DNA from: CBDCZI01 sp965224495
GTDB taxonomy: Bacteria; Bacteroidota; Bacteroidia; Cytophagales; JAAEPT01
Direction of reading: 5' to 3'
Assembly (NCBI GenBank): GCA_965224495.1
Contig: CBDCZI010000007.1
Location: 1-14,994, forward strand
Length of the DNA: 14,994 nt
The translations under genes and the position numbers were made by a program. The notes below the pieces were generated by a model that did not search any database, was not told the DNA's origin, and saw only the letters and a program-made list of their open reading frames with translations. Below, piece by piece: positions 1 to 6,714 of this stretch (position 1 is its first letter; each line of letters starts with the position of its first letter).

Positions 1-1
1 A

Positions 2-1204
2 GGAGTAAATCAAATCACCCAAAAAATTTACCTTTCTTTTCAGCCTTTATTTGAGCAAAAAAAGATTGCTTTTAATTTAGTCCTCGCCCAACAAAATCTT
101 TTTGTAGCGATTGACAACGTGTATTTTGAAAGAGCTTTGGGTAATATTTTATTAAACGCTGTAAAATACACACCTCAAAATGGGACAGTAGAAGTAAGTG
201 TTTCATTGAGAGAAAATAATGTAATAATCAGTACCACCGATAATGGCATAGGTGTCGATACCAATGAAACTGACCGTATATTTGAGCGATTTTACCAATC
301 AAAAAATGACATCAACCAAGCGAGTGGAAGCGGAATAGGATTAGCATTTACAAAAGAAATCATTCAATTGCACGAGGGTGAAATTTCTGCAACCGTAAAT
401 TCAAACCAAGGACTGACTTTTGATATCACCTTGCCTATCATTGACTCTTTCGTTGAAAAAATAACTGTTCCAAAAAATATAAATGCGTCGGCAACAACTG
501 TATTATTGGTAGATGACAACGACGAAATGCGAGAATATTTACGCACCGTTCTTACTGAATATACCGTTATTGAGGCGACCAATGGTATAGAAGCTTTAAA
601 AATAATAAAGAGTCAAAAAATAGACGCTTTGGTGACTGATTATATGATGCCTGTAATGGATGGACTGGAATTGATACAAACAATAAAAGCCAAAAACTAC
701 AACTTTCCCATAGTAATGATTACTGCCCGTGGAGATATGAAAAGTAAGCTGAAAATGCTTGAATTGGGTATTGATGATTACCTCACCAAGCCATTTGTCG
801 AAGACGAATTACTCTACCGATTAAAAAACTCTTTGGCAAATGCAAAAGAGCGGTTGGTTTTCCAACTAGAGGAAAATACAACAGACGAATCACAAGATTT
901 TATCCAAGAAGCAAAAATAATTGTAGAAAACAACCTCGACAAAGCCTATTTTGGCGTGAACGATTTGGCAGATTTATTACACACCACCGAACGTACACTT
1001 TCCCGAAAAATAAAAGCAATATCAGGCTTGACACCCAACCAGTTTATTCGTGAAATAAAACTACTCTACATTCGTCACTTGATAGAAACTCAAAACCCGA
1101 CATCTATCGGTCAATTGGCTCAAAACGTAGGAATGAAGAACAGTTCACACCTTCAAAAGCTCTACAAAGAACGTTTTGGAACAGTCATTAAATTAAAGAA
1201 TTAA
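2..1204 (+). CDS. Hybrid sensor histidine kinase / response regulator with AraC-type HTH, 5'-truncated
   Basis: The frame is open from base 2, so the gene begins upstream of the window; the first in-window GTG (119) lies inside the kinase domain and is not the start. Numbering from the first visible codon, the HATPase domain shows the N box (N48-ILLN-A53 with KYT), G1 (DNGIGVD, 80-86), F box (IFERF, 93-97) and G2 (GSGIGL, 109-114). A receiver domain (about 165-280) has the acidic pair D170/D171, phosphoacceptor D212 in VTDYMMP, T240 and K262 (LTKPF). An AraC-type double helix-turn-helix fills about 300-398. The dimerisation/phosphoacceptor His domain and the sensor lie off the edge. This one-piece phosphorelay is a well-known Bacteroidota design in which sensing, phosphotransfer and DNA binding share one polypeptide. 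The ligand and target genes are unknown. The lipoprotein genes downstream on the same strand could be targets, but nothing in the sequence proves it. Confidence 0.95.
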   Translation, partial: GVNQITQKIYLSFQPLFEQKKIAFNLVLAQQNLFVAIDNVYFERALGNILLNAVKYTPQNGTVEVSVSLRENNVIISTTDNGIGVDTNETDRIFERFYQSKNDINQASGSGIGLAFTKEIIQLHEGEISATVNSNQGLTFDITLPIIDSFVEKITVPKNINASATTVLLVDDNDEMREYLRTVLTEYTVIEATNGIEALKIIKSQKIDALVTDYMMPVMDGLELIQTIKAKNYNFPIVMITARGDMKSKLKMLELGIDDYLTKPFVEDELLYRLKNSLANAKERLVFQLEENTTDESQDFIQEAKIIVENNLDKAYFGVNDLADLLHTTERTLSRKIKAISGLTPNQFIREIKLLYIRHLIETQNPTSIGQLAQNVGMKNSSHLQKLYKERFGTVIKLKN

Positions 1205-1674
1205 GCGTAATTAGTTTGGGCGTGCCCCCTTTCTGTAAGCTGATTTCTTTACTTAGTTTATAAAAACACTAATAAAAGGAAAGTTAACCGACAAACAGTC
1301 TGTTCGGGGTCGGGTTTTATCGTTCTCAATCTTTCGGAGCGAAGTACACCGCTCCTTAGTTACTTTTATGGTTAGCATTTTTCAGAAAGACTTAGGAAGA
1401 GCAATTCACCTCAAGGATTTCCACTGCAACCCCTCACGCATCGGTAAGACGTGAAATAATAAGCTACCGATTACCCAAAGCGTAAAAACTCCACAAAACA
1501 AAACCGCTGATATTCAGCAACATCCTAAAAAGACAAAAAGGCTATTTATCGACCAGTTTACTTAAAACGAAGATGAGCTATAAATAATGTCCGAAATGGT
1601 TGTGTTTTTGGCGAGTATAGTTAAACCAAACCCACGAGATTTGTATAAACATAAACAATTAAAAATATATAATT
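1205..1674. other. Non-coding gap of 470 bp between the hybrid kinase and the lipoprotein array
   Basis: I see no convincing reading frame, tRNA or rRNA here. The left half (1218-1439) is copy A of the structured repeat described separately. It is followed by a 7-bp inverted repeat, ATCGGTA at 1440-1446 with TACCGAT at 1465-1471, and a small hairpin GCTGA-TAT-TCAGC at 1506-1518. At 1542-1567 there is a 26-bp stretch that recurs just before the second lipoprotein gene (2224-2249). No clear TAnnTTTG promoter element was found upstream of the lipoprotein start at 1675. Confidence 0.7.
1218..1439 (+). repeat. Structured intergenic repeat, copy A
   Basis: A 222-bp element whose conserved blocks recur in inverted orientation at 13866-14085. 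Shared blocks in order are GGGCrTGCCCCCTTT, GTTAACCGACA, GGGGTCGGG, CTCAATCTTTCGGnGCGAAG, CCTCAAGGATTTCCACT and CCCTCryGC. The ends can pair: GCGTG (1220-1224) with CACGC (1435-1439). Inside, CCCC (1226-1229) can pair with GGGG (1306-1309), and AATCTT (1328-1333) with AAGGATT (1413-1419, one G.U). A further stem GGAGCG/CGCTCC (1336-1341, 1350-1355) is present only in this copy. It begins 13 bp after the kinase stop codon. From memory, the core words resemble an intergenic repeat common in Bacteroidota genomes. I cannot name its family or function. Confidence 0.75.
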
Positions 1675-2139
1675 ATGAAACACTTATTGATTACCACCTT
1701 ATTATTGAGTGCAATGACATTCTCTATTTCTTCTTGTAAGAAAAAAGACAAAGAAGAAGACCCAACACCAACAACCACTGAACCAACAGTTACAGCAGTG
1801 ACTACGGAAGACTTCACCAAAACGATAGCAGAAAACCCTGCTAACGAGCTTGTCTTAGGAACTATCACAGCAAACGGTTCGGGTACGCTGACTTATACCT
1901 TAATGGAAGAAGCAACAGAGAAAAAAGCGAAAGAAGAAGCTCCTGCTACATTTGTTGTCAACTCTTCTACAGGAGAATTGAAAGTAGGTAATCGAGCAAA
2001 ATTTGATTACGAAGCAAATACATCTCGCCAAGTAATAGGAAAAGTAAAAGTATCTAACGGTATATCAGAAGCAATCTGTAACATTACCATTACACTAACA
2101 GATGTTAGAGAGTTAGATATGATGGAAAAAGCACATTAG
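1675..2139 (+). CDS. Lipoprotein with one cadherin-like domain
   Basis: A 154-residue lipoprotein. Residues 1-20 form a signal peptide with lipobox SISSC and acylated C21. The following KKKDKEED is charged and acidic, as in Bacteroidota lipoprotein export signals, so surface display is inferred. After a Thr/Pro linker, residues about 40-146 form one cadherin-like domain: FTKTIAENP near the start, GTLTYTL, the STGELKV strand, FDYE, and a closing ITITLTDV. The domain type suggests calcium-assisted adhesion, but the usual DxND calcium motifs are not obvious. Residues 147-154 are a short unrelated tail, so the protein stops where the next paralogue continues into a DUF1566-like domain. It may be a naturally short paralogue or a truncated copy. 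A strong terminator follows at 2182-2211. Its cadherin segment shares a 29-bp identical run (1811-1839) with the next gene (2403-2431). Confidence 0.85.
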   Translation: MKHLLITTLLLSAMTFSISSCKKKDKEEDPTPTTTEPTVTAVTTEDFTKTIAENPANELVLGTITANGSGTLTYTLMEEATEKKAKEEAPATFVVNSSTGELKVGNRAKFDYEANTSRQVIGKVKVSNGISEAICNITITLTDVRELDMMEKAH

Positions 2140-2181
2140 TAAGTTAGGTACTAATATTAGTTTAATTAGTTTTTTTCATAG

Positions 2182-2211
2182 ACACCCAATAAAGGTTTCT
2201 TTATTGGGTGT
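2182..2211 (+). terminator. Intrinsic terminator after the first lipoprotein gene
   Basis: A perfect 13-bp stem, ACACCCAATAAAG pairing with CTTTATTGGGTGT, encloses a GTTT loop and is followed by TTTTC. It lies 42 bp after the stop codon and ends the first lipoprotein unit. The second lipoprotein gene therefore probably has its own promoter within 2212-2272. Confidence 0.85.
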
Positions 2212-2223
2212 TTTCATTAAGTA

Positions 2224-2249
2224 CTATTTACCGATCAATTTACTTAAAA
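2224..2249 (+). repeat. Short direct repeat upstream of lipoprotein genes (partner 1542-1567)
   Basis: By hand alignment 23 of 26 bases match 1542-1567; both contain TTTACTTAAAA preceded by CGAyCAr. A looser version sits at about 3076-3094 (GACTGTTTTACTCAAAAC), before the third lipoprotein gene. Distances to the following start differ (about 107, 23 and 27 bp). This may be a shared regulatory site or simply a relic of tandem duplication. Confidence 0.5.
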
Positions 2250-2272
2250 TACACATTTATCACTTCTAAAAA

Positions 2273-3073
2273 ATGATTATGAAATATTTATTCAAATTAA
2301 CTACCCTTTTGTTATTACTTAGTTTGGCAGTAACAACCAGTTGTAAAAAAGACAATGAGGATGATGCCACACCAACAACACCAACAACACTTACGGTAAC
2401 TAACTTCACCAAAACGATAGCAGAAAACCCTACTTTTGGACAAAAATTGGGTGGGATAACGGCAACGACCACAGAAGGGACACTTAGCTACCGTATGCTC
2501 AATCAAACACCAACAAATACTTTTGCTATTGACGCAACTACTGGTGAATTAACTGTAATGAACCAACAGTTGTATGATTTTGAAATCAGCCCAACGGTTA
2601 CTGCTGAAGTTGAAGTAAGTAATGGAGTAGAAAAGAAAACGGCACAAGTAACCATTACTTTGACTAATGTAGTTGATCTTGGTGAGTTTAAAGAAGGAGG
2701 AATTGTCATCTGGTTAGACCCAACAGACAACACCAAAGGAAAAGTTTGTGCATTAAAAGACGCTCCCAACACTAAAAATTGGGCATCAGCAAAAACATAT
2801 TGTGACGGCTTAACAACAGGAGGTTACAGTGATTGGTACTTAGGAGGAAGGTATGATTATTCAACATTCCGAAATGATTTTAGTAAAAAAACGGAGGTAG
2901 AAGCAGGTTTAGGGGCTAATGGAGGAGCTAAGTTTCAAATAACACATTATTGGACAAGTACCGCAGGTAGTACGACAGAAAAAGCTTGGGTAGTCAATTT
3001 TAGTAATGGTTTAACTTCTCAAGAAACATTAACAAAATATTACCAAGCGGTAAGACCAATACGAAATTTTTAA
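2273..3073 (+). CDS. Lipoprotein with cadherin-like domain plus DUF1566/Lcl-type domain
   Basis: A 266-residue lipoprotein. The signal peptide ends in the lipobox TTSC with C24, followed by KKDNEDD, a likely surface-export signal. A Thr/Pro linker leads to a cadherin-like domain (about 40-138: FTKTIAENP, GTLSYRM, FAIDATTGELTV, ITLTNV). A DUF1566/Lcl-C-type domain follows (about 146-266), recognised by GGIVIWLDP, the Cys-containing AKTYCDG, GGYSDWYLGG, HYWTSTAG, AWVVNFSNG and the terminal AVRPIRNF. Such domains occur on bacterial surface proteins, and no catalytic role is established. ATG at 2273 and ATG at 2279 are both possible. The second is where near-identity with the next gene begins (2279-2380 versus 3124-3225) and gives MKYLFKL. 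No terminator separates it from the next gene (47 bp), so the two are probably co-transcribed. It carries both modules that its neighbours carry singly. Confidence 0.87.
   Translation: MIMKYLFKLTTLLLLLSLAVTTSCKKDNEDDATPTTPTTLTVTNFTKTIAENPTFGQKLGGITATTTEGTLSYRMLNQTPTNTFAIDATTGELTVMNQQLYDFEISPTVTAEVEVSNGVEKKTAQVTITLTNVVDLGEFKEGGIVIWLDPTDNTKGKVCALKDAPNTKNWASAKTYCDGLTTGGYSDWYLGGRYDYSTFRNDFSKKTEVEAGLGANGGAKFQITHYWTSTAGSTTEKAWVVNFSNGLTSQETLTKYYQAVRPIRNF
2279..2380 (+). repeat. 5' cassette shared by lipoprotein genes 2 and 3 (partner 3124-3225)
   Basis: Counted by hand, 96 of 102 bases match 3124-3225, including an unbroken 47-bp identity (2279-2325 with 3124-3170). The cassette encodes the signal peptide, lipobox, acidic export signal and start of the Thr/Pro linker. 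Similarity drops sharply after the shared ACACCAACAACA, and the mature proteins are then unrelated over the cadherin part and only distantly alike over DUF1566. Codon third positions are also identical within the 47-bp run, which points to recent duplication or gene conversion. Confidence 0.85.
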
Positions 3074-3120
3074 TTCAGACTGTTTTACTCAAAACTTACA
3101 TTTATTAACCTAAAAAAACA

Positions 3121-3792
3121 ATGATGAAATATTTATTCAAATTAACTACCCTTTTGTTATTACTTAGTTTAGCAGTAACAACAAGTTGTAAAAAAGACAG
3201 CGATGATGATGCTACACCAACAACAGACCCAATACAAGTAAAACTAAATGCAGGAAAAACACCTTTTGAAATTTATAAGGAGGATAATACGAACCTCGAA
3301 AAACTGTACGGAAAAACGTACCAAGAAGGAGTTATCTTTTATCTTGACGTGACTACAGGGAAAGGATTGGTAGCAGCACCAACAGACCAATCAAGCAGTG
3401 CAAACTGGGGCTGTGTTACTACTGAATTAGTTGAGATAACAGGAGAATATCATGGCTCTCCTCCAGAGTGGGTAGAGTATGATTTACCTCTATCTGAACG
3501 CCAAAGTCTATTTGGAGGTAAGGAAAATACGAATGAGATGATTGATAAATGCCCAAGCTCACCCGCTGCTAAAGTGTGTAATGATTTAGTATTGGGTGCG
3601 TATAGTGATTGGTATTTACCAAGTCTGCAAGAAGGTGTGCAGTTTGTCAAGAATATCCCAACAAAAAATAGCTATTGGACATCTACACAGAGAGGTAATA
3701 CACAAGCTTGGGCTGTTTACGGTTCAGACAATACAAAAACCTTGATTTTAAAATCTAACCACAAAAATGTAAGAGCGGTTAGACAGTTTTAA
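3121..3792 (+). CDS. Lipoprotein with DUF1566/Lcl-type domain
   Basis: A 223-residue lipoprotein. The signal peptide nearly equals that of the preceding gene and ends in TTSC with C23, then KKDSDDD, a likely surface-export signal. There is no cadherin-like domain. A short linker leads into a DUF1566/Lcl-type domain over about 60-223. Diagnostic segments are GVIFYLD, GKGLVAAPTDQS, the NWGC tetrad, ENTNEMIDKC, AAKVCNDLVL, AYSDWYLPS, SYWTSTQ and the terminal VRAVRQF. Three Cys in the mature domain could form disulphides outside the cell. It is a closer match to the classic DUF1566 pattern than its neighbour, in which the NT..I..C segment is missing. Function is unknown. Tandem ATGs at 3121 and 3124 are both usable. 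The gene is convergent with purN and shares a bidirectional terminator with it. Confidence 0.88.
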   Translation: MMKYLFKLTTLLLLLSLAVTTSCKKDSDDDATPTTDPIQVKLNAGKTPFEIYKEDNTNLEKLYGKTYQEGVIFYLDVTTGKGLVAAPTDQSSSANWGCVTTELVEITGEYHGSPPEWVEYDLPLSERQSLFGGKENTNEMIDKCPSSPAAKVCNDLVLGAYSDWYLPSLQEGVQFVKNIPTKNSYWTSTQRGNTQAWAVYGSDNTKTLILKSNHKNVRAVRQF

Positions 3793-3813
3793 GGAAAACC
3801 ATTTGGTAACCAT

Positions 3814-3853
3814 AAAAAAGTCACTGTTTCTTTATTGAAACAGTGGCTTTTTT
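3814..3853. terminator. Bidirectional intrinsic terminator between the lipoprotein array and purN
   Basis: AAAAAAG-TCACTGTTTC pairs across a TTTATT loop with GAAACAGTGG-CTTTTTT, containing one G.T pair. An A-run on the left and a T-run on the right allow termination in both directions, as expected between convergent genes. The right arm touches the purN stop codon at 3852-3854. Confidence 0.88.
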
Positions 3854-4418
3854 ATGCTCCAATAATATCTCCAATAACCTCAGGGAAATGTTTGTATTCT
3901 AAGGCGTGTATTTTTGTTGCCAAATCTTCGGCAGTATCGGTAGTTGTGATACTTGTCTCTGCTTGAAAAATAATATTCCCTTCGTCGTATTTTTCATTGA
4001 CGTAGTGAATAGTAATCCCTGATTTTGGTTCTTTGTTGGCAATCACTGCACGGTGTACATTATCGCCATACATACCTTTCCCACCATAATTTGGCAACAA
4101 AGCAGGGTGGATATTCACGATTTTACTTGGGTAAGCATCTACCAAATATTTAGGTACTAAAAGCATAAAACCTGCCAATACCACAAAATCAATTTTCTCT
4201 TGTAGTAACTTTTCTAATACAATTTCTGACTGCCTAAACTCTTTTCCAGAAAAGACAAATGAGGGAATTTTTAATTTTTCGGCTCGTTCCAATACATAAG
4301 CATTGGCACTGTTTGTCAAAATCAATGCAATCTCTACCGCTTCATTTCCTTTGAAATAATCAGCAATATTTTCTGCGTTTGAACCCGAACCTGAAGCGAA
4401 AATGGCTATTCTTGTCAT
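3852..4418 (-). CDS. purN: Phosphoribosylglycinamide formyltransferase (GAR transformylase)
   Basis: Cytoplasmic enzyme of purine synthesis: it moves the formyl group of 10-formyltetrahydrofolate to GAR, giving FGAR. The 188-residue length fits the single-domain bacterial PurN family. The N-terminal strand and phosphate-binding loop read IAIFASGSGSNAENI (4-18). The active-site strand VNIHPALLP holds N102 and H104, corresponding to the catalytic Asn and His of E. coli PurN. D145 in YDEGNI corresponds to the catalytic Asp. LAGFMLLVP (81-89) is the conserved strand before the active site. The ATG at 4418 lies 12 bp after the stop codon of the upstream prenyltransferase gene on the same strand, so the two probably form an operon. 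The other purine genes are elsewhere. Confidence 0.97.
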   Translation of the reverse strand: MTRIAIFASGSGSNAENIADYFKGNEAVEIALILTNSANAYVLERAEKLKIPSFVFSGKEFRQSEIVLEKLLQEKIDFVVLAGFMLLVPKYLVDAYPSKIVNIHPALLPNYGGKGMYGDNVHRAVIANKEPKSGITIHYVNEKYDEGNIIFQAETSITTTDTAEDLATKIHALEYKHFPEVIGDIIGA

Positions 4419-4430
4419 AATGTTATTTTC

Positions 4431-5273
4431 TTAGGACACAAAAATAACACTCGATAGACCAATAAGCATCATCATTTTTAATAAACTACTCAAAAAGGAG
4501 AAATGAGTTTTGTGATTGGCTCGATAAACCTTGACCACAAACACGGCTAATAAATAATATACCGCATAAAAAGACCATATTTGTCGGTCAAATTGGAGTT
4601 GCCAAAACAATAAGGTCAGTACAAGTAATACAGAAAAAACATAAAGCACAATTTTGGTTTTTTGTTGTCCAATAACAAGAGGTAACGTACGACAATGCCC
4701 AATTTTATCACCATCGACATCTTCCATATCTTTGATTATTTCTCGTAAAAACTGAATAATAAAGGCTATCTCAGCAAAAAGAAGTAAAGAATTGTCTTTG
4801 TCAAGAAAAAGCACTCCAGAAATGATAGCATAAAAAGACAGAAAGGCGACGGTGAGATTACCGATAACAAGTATTTTTTTGAGGCGGTAAGAATAAAACC
4901 AAAACAGCAAAATAGAGAATGAAAAGAGCATTAAAAGCACCGTGTTTTGTGTCAATGTCAAGGCGAGTGTATTCATCACCAAATAAATCCAGATGGTTTG
5001 TTTTGGTGTAAATATTTTACCTACAAGCAGTAGTTGAGGTTTGTTTATTTTATCTATTTCTTGGTCGTAATAATCATTAATCACATTGCCTGCTCCAGCG
5101 ATAAGTACGGCGGTAACCACGCAAAGGTAAAAATTAGCCTCTATCCAACCTGTGCTTCCGTCACTCCATTTATTGAACAAAACGTACAATGTCAAAGCCA
5201 AGATAACCAAATTTCGCCAACGAATAAGCTGTAAAAAGGCGGGTAATTGAACGGTATAAAATTGTTTAATCAT
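4431..5273 (-). CDS. UbiA-family prenyltransferase (geranylgeranylglycerol-phosphate geranylgeranyltransferase-like)
   Basis: Integral membrane prenyltransferase, 280 residues and about eight or nine hydrophobic segments. The first Asp-rich motif NDYYDQEID (66-74) has the NDxxDxxxD spacing that binds the prenyl diphosphate through magnesium. The second motif is REIIKDMEDVDGD (177-189), with D182, D185 and D189. Residues 18-33 form the first membrane segment. Many Bacteroidota have such a gene, often annotated as geranylgeranylglycerol-phosphate geranylgeranyltransferase by similarity to the archaeal lipid enzyme. A role in menaquinone or another prenyl acceptor cannot be excluded from sequence alone. 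It is the first gene of the probable operon with purN, whose start lies 12 bp downstream. It is divergent from the small secreted protein gene at 5360. A short palindrome, CAAACTGTTTG, lies about 20 bp upstream of its start. Confidence 0.9.
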   Translation of the reverse strand: MIKQFYTVQLPAFLQLIRWRNLVILALTLYVLFNKWSDGSTGWIEANFYLCVVTAVLIAGAGNVINDYYDQEIDKINKPQLLLVGKIFTPKQTIWIYLVMNTLALTLTQNTVLLMLFSFSILLFWFYSYRLKKILVIGNLTVAFLSFYAIISGVLFLDKDNSLLLFAEIAFIIQFLREIIKDMEDVDGDKIGHCRTLPLVIGQQKTKIVLYVFSVLLVLTLLFWQLQFDRQIWSFYAVYYLLAVFVVKVYRANHKTHFSFLSSLLKMMMLIGLSSVIFVS

Positions 5274-5359
5274 AAGGAGATGCTAAATTAATCAAACTGT
5301 TTGGATTACGCATCGTATATAATGGTTCAAACATTTTTTATTCAACAAACCCCTAAATT

Positions 5360-5698
5360 ATGAAAAAGATATTTTTATTAGTAGTAGCACTTGGCGTGTT
5401 TCAATTTTCTTTTGCTCAATTACAAAAAAATGACGTCAAAGAAATCTTTGGTAAAATAGACGTAAAAACCTACGAGAAATTTTATATCGTTTTTCATTCC
5501 GATGATGCACATAGACATATGGAAGATGCAAACTTAGCTTCTTATGAATCGCTAAACGTTGCTACGATGAAGATAGAATACAAAGAAAATTATTTGCAAA
5601 TCACAGGGAAGGCGTACCAAGTTTTTTTGCCGTATGATAAGATAAAATACATTCACACGATAAAAGGAAAAACGATACAAATGCGAGTAAATCGTTAG
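5360..5698 (+). CDS. Small secreted/periplasmic protein of unknown function
   Basis: I do not recognise this 112-residue protein. Residues 1-19 form a clear Sec signal peptide, with a KK start, a hydrophobic core and a likely cleavage at FSFA/Q. The mature part is about 93 residues, rich in Lys, Tyr and Glu, without Cys. Alternating hydrophobic residues (KFYIVFHS, MKIEYKENYLQITG, YQVFLPYDKIKYIHTI) suggest a small beta-rich fold. The motif FHSDDAHRHMEDAN holds three His and four acidic residues that could bind a metal, but this is a guess. There is no lipobox and no T9SS tail, so periplasmic location is most likely. The gene is divergent from the UbiA-family gene and ends in its own strong terminator at 5718-5754, so it is monocistronic. 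Confidence 0.8.
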   Translation: MKKIFLLVVALGVFQFSFAQLQKNDVKEIFGKIDVKTYEKFYIVFHSDDAHRHMEDANLASYESLNVATMKIEYKENYLQITGKAYQVFLPYDKIKYIHTIKGKTIQMRVNR

Positions 5699-5717
5699 TT
5701 TATCGAGTAAAAAGAAC

Positions 5718-5754
5718 AAAAAAGGCACAAATCGTATGAGTTTGTGCCTTTTTT
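5718..5754 (+). terminator. Intrinsic terminator after the small secreted protein gene
   Basis: A perfect 14-bp stem, AAAAAAGGCACAAA with TTTGTGCCTTTTTT, encloses a 9-base loop. The A-run/T-run symmetry could stop transcription from either side. It lies about 20 bp after the stop codon at 5696-5698. Confidence 0.9.
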
Positions 5755-5822
5755 ATGTGTAAATAGTAACAGAGCTTGTACAATTTTTATACCTTATGTA
5801 AGCAACTACTAAAAACAGAAAA

Positions 5823-6539
5823 ATGTCAGACGAACTACACGAACAAAAAATACGCCGAGCTTTTAAGAAAAAAGATTGGAACGATATCAAAACAGAAAAC
5901 GCTTGGGTTATTTTTAAAGTAATGTCCGAGTTTGTAGAAGGGTTTGAGAAATTGAAAAAAATAGGACCTTGTGTGTCTATTTTTGGTTCGGCTCGTACGC
6001 CTGCCGATAACAAATATTACGAAATGGCTGTCGAAATTGGTTCGCAGTTAGTAGCTAAAGGTTACGGTGTAATCACAGGCGGAGGACCAGGGATAATGGA
6101 AGCAGGAAACAAAGGAGCAAACATTGCAGGAGGAACTTCTGTGGGCTTAAATATTGATTTGCCTTTTGAACAACACGCCAATATTTACATCGATCCCGAC
6201 AAACTGATTGATTTTGATTATTTCTTTGTTCGTAAAGTAATGTTTATGAAATATTCACAAGGTTTTGTGGTGATGCCAGGAGGAATGGGAACTTTAGATG
6301 AGCTTTTTGAAGCATTAACTCTTATTCAAACCAAAAAAATTGGACGTTTTCCTATTGTTTTAGTTGGTTCTTCTTTTTGGTCTGGCTTGATTGATTGGAT
6401 AAAAGAAGTGATGCTAGAAAAGGAAAAAAATATTAGTCCTGAAGATTTAGATTTATTCTCTATTGTCGATACACCCGAAGAGGCAGTTGATATTATTGAT
6501 GACTTTTATAGTAAATACGTATTACAACCCAATTTCTAA
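5823..6539 (+). CDS. LOG-family (TIGR00730-type) nucleoside 5'-monophosphate phosphoribohydrolase
   Basis: A 238-residue cytoplasmic Rossmann-like protein of the LOG/lysine-decarboxylase-like family. Members hydrolyse (cytokinin) nucleoside 5'-monophosphates to free base and ribose 5-phosphate. The nucleotide-binding start is SIFGSARTP (52-60), followed by TGGGPGIMEAGNKGA (85-99). The family signature PGGMGTLDE (152-160) supplies the catalytic Glu160, and R137 in FFVRKVM is the usual partner Arg. The 40-residue N-terminal extension before the fold is charged and typical of the longer Bacteroidota members. In bacteria without plant association, the role is probably purine nucleotide salvage or removal of damaged nucleotides rather than hormone making. 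It is flanked by terminators on both sides, so it is likely a single-gene unit. Confidence 0.92.
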   Translation: MSDELHEQKIRRAFKKKDWNDIKTENAWVIFKVMSEFVEGFEKLKKIGPCVSIFGSARTPADNKYYEMAVEIGSQLVAKGYGVITGGGPGIMEAGNKGANIAGGTSVGLNIDLPFEQHANIYIDPDKLIDFDYFFVRKVMFMKYSQGFVVMPGGMGTLDELFEALTLIQTKKIGRFPIVLVGSSFWSGLIDWIKEVMLEKEKNISPEDLDLFSIVDTPEEAVDIIDDFYSKYVLQPNF

Positions 6540-6560
6540 ATTTAGATTTTGCGTTTATTC

Positions 6561-6596
6561 AAAAGACCTGGGCTACTTGTTGTTCGGGTCTTTTTT
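6561..6596 (+). terminator. Intrinsic terminator after the LOG-family gene
   Basis: AAAAGACCTG pairs with CGGGTCTTTT (one T.G pair) around a 14-base loop, followed by a six-T run at 6591-6596. It lies 21 bp past the stop codon. Confidence 0.85.
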
Positions 6597-6700
6597 CATC
6601 CAATTTTTAGCTTTAAGAACGTAATCATCGTATGATGGTGTAGCGTAAATAGCTTGGTTATATTTTCAAGTCAGCGCTATTCGGTGTACCTTTATAACTA

Positions 6701-6708
6701 TAAATTTG
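6701..6708 (+). promoter_or_regulatory. TAnnTTTG -7-like element just before plsY
   Basis: TAAATTTG matches the Bacteroidota -7 consensus TAnnTTTG exactly. It lies only six bases before the ATG, which would make the message nearly leaderless, and I see no TTG at the expected -33 spacing. It may be a chance match. Confidence 0.3.
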
Positions 6709-6714
6709 TTTTTT

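Noticed and set aside
119..121. GTG as the start of the kinase gene
   Set aside because: The frame is open to base 2 and the residues before the GTG match the usual lead-in to the HATPase N box, so the gene starts outside the window.
2061..2139. Frameshift joining lipoprotein 1 to a lost DUF1566 domain
   Set aside because: No DUF1566-like coding sequence is found in any frame between 2140 and 2272, and a strong terminator follows, so a simple frameshift does not explain the short protein.
5283..5300. CAAACTGTTTG palindrome in the 86-bp divergent gap as an operator
   Set aside because: It is short, occurs once, and does not overlap any recognisable promoter element; kept only as a note in the UbiA-family entry.
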